Positions 4,490-6,566 of a stretch of DNA of 6,566 bases are shown here, one piece after another (position 1 is the stretch's first letter; each line of letters opens with the position of its first letter). Position numbers and translations under genes: made by a program. The DNA is from Planctomycetaceae bacterium (GTDB taxonomy: Bacteria; Planctomycetota; Planctomycetia; Pirellulales; Pirellulaceae): positions 1-6,566 of the forward strand of contig SLMF01000049.1 in assembly GCA_007133715.1 (NCBI GenBank). Reading direction: 5' to 3'. The notes under the pieces are model-generated. The model did not search any database. It worked only from the letters and a program-made list of their open reading frames with translations, and was not told where the DNA came from.

Positions 4490-6566
4490 CTAGCGGAAGC
4501 GGGTCACCAGGGGCTGTTCGTCATCTTCATCATAATTCGAGAAATCGTCCGCATCCTCCTCGTCCTGGATCAACGCGAAGGCGTCATCGGATTCGTCGGG
4601 CTCGACCACGCGCGGGGGCGGTGCGCGGAGACTCAGCTTGCGGGACCGCCGTACCCGTGGCTCGGCAGGTGCCCGGGAGTTTTCGTTGGCCGCGCCCTGA
4701 ATCTGCTGCCATTGCTCCAGCGAGAGCATCACCTCGCGGGCCTGGGAACCGGCATACGGTCCGACGATGCCGTCTTCTGCCATATAATCGATCAGCCGGG
4801 CGGCCCGTCCATAGCCGATGCCCATCGAGCGTTGTAGCAGCGACACACTCCCCCGGCCTTCCCGGACCACGACGTCCACCGCCGCCTCGTACAGCTCATC
4901 ACGTTTCTTCAGACTGCCGGGCTGGAGGTCGCCGGGGTCCTCGACCTGGATGTTGATCAATTCCTCGACAAACCGTTGCTCGCCCCGGCTGACGAAGTCC
5001 ACCACCTGCTCGATCTCGCTGTCGTCCAAGTAGGTTCCCTGCCCGCGGAGCAGCATGCTGGTACCTGGCCAGAGGAACAGCATATCGCCATTTCCCAGCA
5101 GTTTTTCGGCCCCCATTTCGTCCAGCACCACGCGGCTGTCCGTGCGGCTGGCAACCTGGAAGGAGATCCGTGCCGGGAGGTTGGATTTGATCAGACCGGT
5201 GATCACGTCCACCGTCGGTTTCTGGGTGGCCAGGATCAGATGGATCCCCACAGCACGGCTCTTCTGGGCCAGGCGGATGATGTGCTGTTCCACTTCTTTA
5301 CCGGAAGTCATCATCAGATCGGCGATCTCGTCGGCGACGATCACGATAAAGGGCAGATGCCGCGGGATGGTCTCGGCCTCCTCCTCCGTTTCCGGTTGCA
5401 GGCGGGCCAGCAGTTCCTGTTCATCCAGCTGGTTATAGCTGCTGATGTGCCGCACACCCGCCCGGGCCAGCAGCGAGTATCGCTCTTCCATCTTCTCGAC
5501 CGCCCAAGCCAAGATCGCTTCCGCTTTGCGCATGTCCGTCACGACCGGGTGCATCAGATGCGGCAACCGCCCGTAACCGCTCAATTCGACCATCTTCGGA
5601 TCGATCATCAGCATCCGCACCTCATCCGGGCGGCGAGTCATCAGCATCGAAGTGATGATCGCGTTCAGGCACACACTCTTGCCCGTTCCGGTACGGCCGG
5701 CGATCAGCAGGTGGGGCAAGGTGGACAGATCGATGACCAGCGGATTTCCGGAGACATCTTTGCCCAGGAACAGGGGGATTCGCATTTTCCGCAGCCGACC
5801 GTCGCTCTGCTCCATCACCTCGCGCAACCGTACAATCTGCCGCCGCTCGTTGGGTACCTCGATCCCCACCGTGTTCTTGCCGGGGATCGGGGCGACGATG
5901 CGGACGCTGGGCACGCGGAGGGCGATGGCCAGATCATCCGAAAGGCCCGTGATGCGGGACAGACGCAAGCCGGCTTCCAGTTCGACCTCGTATTGAGCGA
6001 TCACCGGTCCGGTGGCGATCTCGACCACCCGGACTTTGAAGCCGAAGCTGGCGAAGGTCTTTTCCAAAATCCGCGCCTTGCGACGCACCTCCAACTCCTG
6101 CTCCTCGAATTCAAAATCCTCTTCCGGGATCAACAGCTCGAGGTCCGGCAGATCGTAGGGTCCGTCGTCTTCCATTTGACTGGCCAGGTCCAACCGCTGC
6201 ATCACTTCCAGCCGCGCGGCTTGCTCCGAGCGGCGTCGCAGCCGCGGTCTGGCGGGCGGCTCCTCGACCAATCCCTCTTTCTCCTCCTCCTCGAGCGGGT
6301 CCGGCTTCTTCCGAGCTCGACGCCGCTTCACCGGCACCGCCGCCAAATCCTCCTCATCCTCGGACAGCTCGTCTTCCGGTTCCGGAACCGTTGCGGCCGC
6401 CACCGTTGCGGGCGTGGGCAGGCTGTCCAAATCGTTCCGCTTCCGCCGCCGCGACTTGACCACCGGCGGTTTTTCCGCTTCCTCCTCCAACGCCGCCAAC
6501 TCGGCCGCCTCCGCCGCCGCCAGAGCAGCCAGCTGCGATTCGATCTCGTCCTCCTCCACGTCCTCC
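4490..6566 (-). CDS. ftsK: FtsK/SpoIIIE DNA translocase, partial (N-terminal membrane domain outside the window)
   Basis: A hexameric ATP-driven pump that clears and aligns chromosomes at the division septum. Residues are numbered from the GTG codon at 6559, which I read as internal Val because the frame is open to the edge; the upstream part should hold the membrane domain. Order: a charged linker (1-145) alternating Glu/Asp-rich and Arg/Lys-rich blocks; the alpha domain (about 150-255, with KVRVVEIATGPVIAQYE); and the RecA-like beta domain with Walker A GRTGTGKS (288-295, usually G[TA]TGSGKS), MIDPKMVELSGY (318-329), Walker B IVIVADEIADLMM (405-417, often DEFADLMM) and HLILATQKPTVDVITG (440-455). 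The winged-helix gamma domain (about 552-612) contains VSLLQRSMGIGYGRAARLIDYMAEDGIVGP, the region that reads KOPS and contacts XerD in known FtsKs. After it comes an unusual ~77-residue tail, first Arg-rich, then strongly acidic. The TAG stop at 4490-4492 abuts the repeat element. Confidence 0.97.
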   Translation of the reverse strand, partial: EDVEEDEIESQLAALAAAEAAELAALEEEAEKPPVVKSRRRKRNDLDSLPTPATVAAATVPEPEDELSEDEEDLAAVPVKRRRARKKPDPLEEEEKEGLVEEPPARPRLRRRSEQAARLEVMQRLDLASQMEDDGPYDLPDLELLIPEEDFEFEEQELEVRRKARILEKTFASFGFKVRVVEIATGPVIAQYEVELEAGLRLSRITGLSDDLAIALRVPSVRIVAPIPGKNTVGIEVPNERRQIVRLREVMEQSDGRLRKMRIPLFLGKDVSGNPLVIDLSTLPHLLIAGRTGTGKSVCLNAIITSMLMTRRPDEVRMLMIDPKMVELSGYGRLPHLMHPVVTDMRKAEAILAWAVEKMEERYSLLARAGVRHISSYNQLDEQELLARLQPETEEEAETIPRHLPFIVIVADEIADLMMTSGKEVEQHIIRLAQKSRAVGIHLILATQKPTVDVITGLIKSNLPARISFQVASRTDSRVVLDEMGAEKLLGNGDMLFLWPGTSMLLRGQGTYLDDSEIEQVVDFVSRGEQRFVEELINIQVEDPGDLQPGSLKKRDELYEAAVDVVVREGRGSVSLLQRSMGIGYGRAARLIDYMAEDGIVGPYAGSQAREVMLSLEQWQQIQGAANENSRAPAEPRVRRSRKLSLRAPPPRVVEPDESDDAFALIQDEEDADDFSNYDEDDEQPLVTRFR

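Noticed and set aside
6557..6559. GTG as the true start of FtsK
   Set aside because: The frame stays open to the window edge, and the membrane domain normal for FtsK would be missing. It is more likely an internal Val.

Overview
The window is GC-rich and gene-dense and reads as ordinary chromosome, not as a mobile or phage region. I infer a planctomycete, possibly of the Pirellula type. The reasons are a phosphatidylserine decarboxylase with a long N-terminal extension, an FtsK with a long charged linker, and a GGGGTCAGGA-type palindromic repeat that I recall from such genomes. No marker gene settles the lineage.

Layout. (a) 1-404, minus strand: start of a single-pass membrane protein of unknown function, cut by the left edge. 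(b) 405-561: short divergent intergenic region with a candidate extended -10 box for the plus-strand genes. (c) 562-3365, plus strand: a three-gene phospholipid head-group operon of phosphatidylserine decarboxylase (psd), phosphatidylserine synthase (pssA) and a UbiE-like/Rhodobacter-type phospholipid N-methyltransferase. (d) 3199-4294, minus strand: a RidA/YjgF-family protein overlapping by 14 nt a second methyltransferase of the KsgA-like/Sinorhizobium type. The second methyltransferase converges on, and overlaps by 167 nt, the first one. (e) 4295-4489: intergenic region filled by a 26-bp perfect palindrome and three exact 20-bp direct repeats. (f) 4490-6566, minus strand: most of an FtsK/SpoIIIE DNA translocase, with its N-terminal membrane domain beyond the right edge.

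How the genes fit together. PssA makes phosphatidylserine from CDP-diacylglycerol and serine, and Psd decarboxylates it to phosphatidylethanolamine (PE). One or both methyltransferases could then methylate PE towards phosphatidylcholine; an ornithine-lipid substrate is also possible. RidA and FtsK are housekeeping functions with no obvious link to lipid synthesis.

I do not see a defence system, prophage, CRISPR array or wholly new gene system. The most notable points are two structurally different candidate lipid N-methyltransferases sitting tail to tail with antisense-overlapping 3' ends, the palindromic repeat element, and the terminal extensions on Psd and FtsK.
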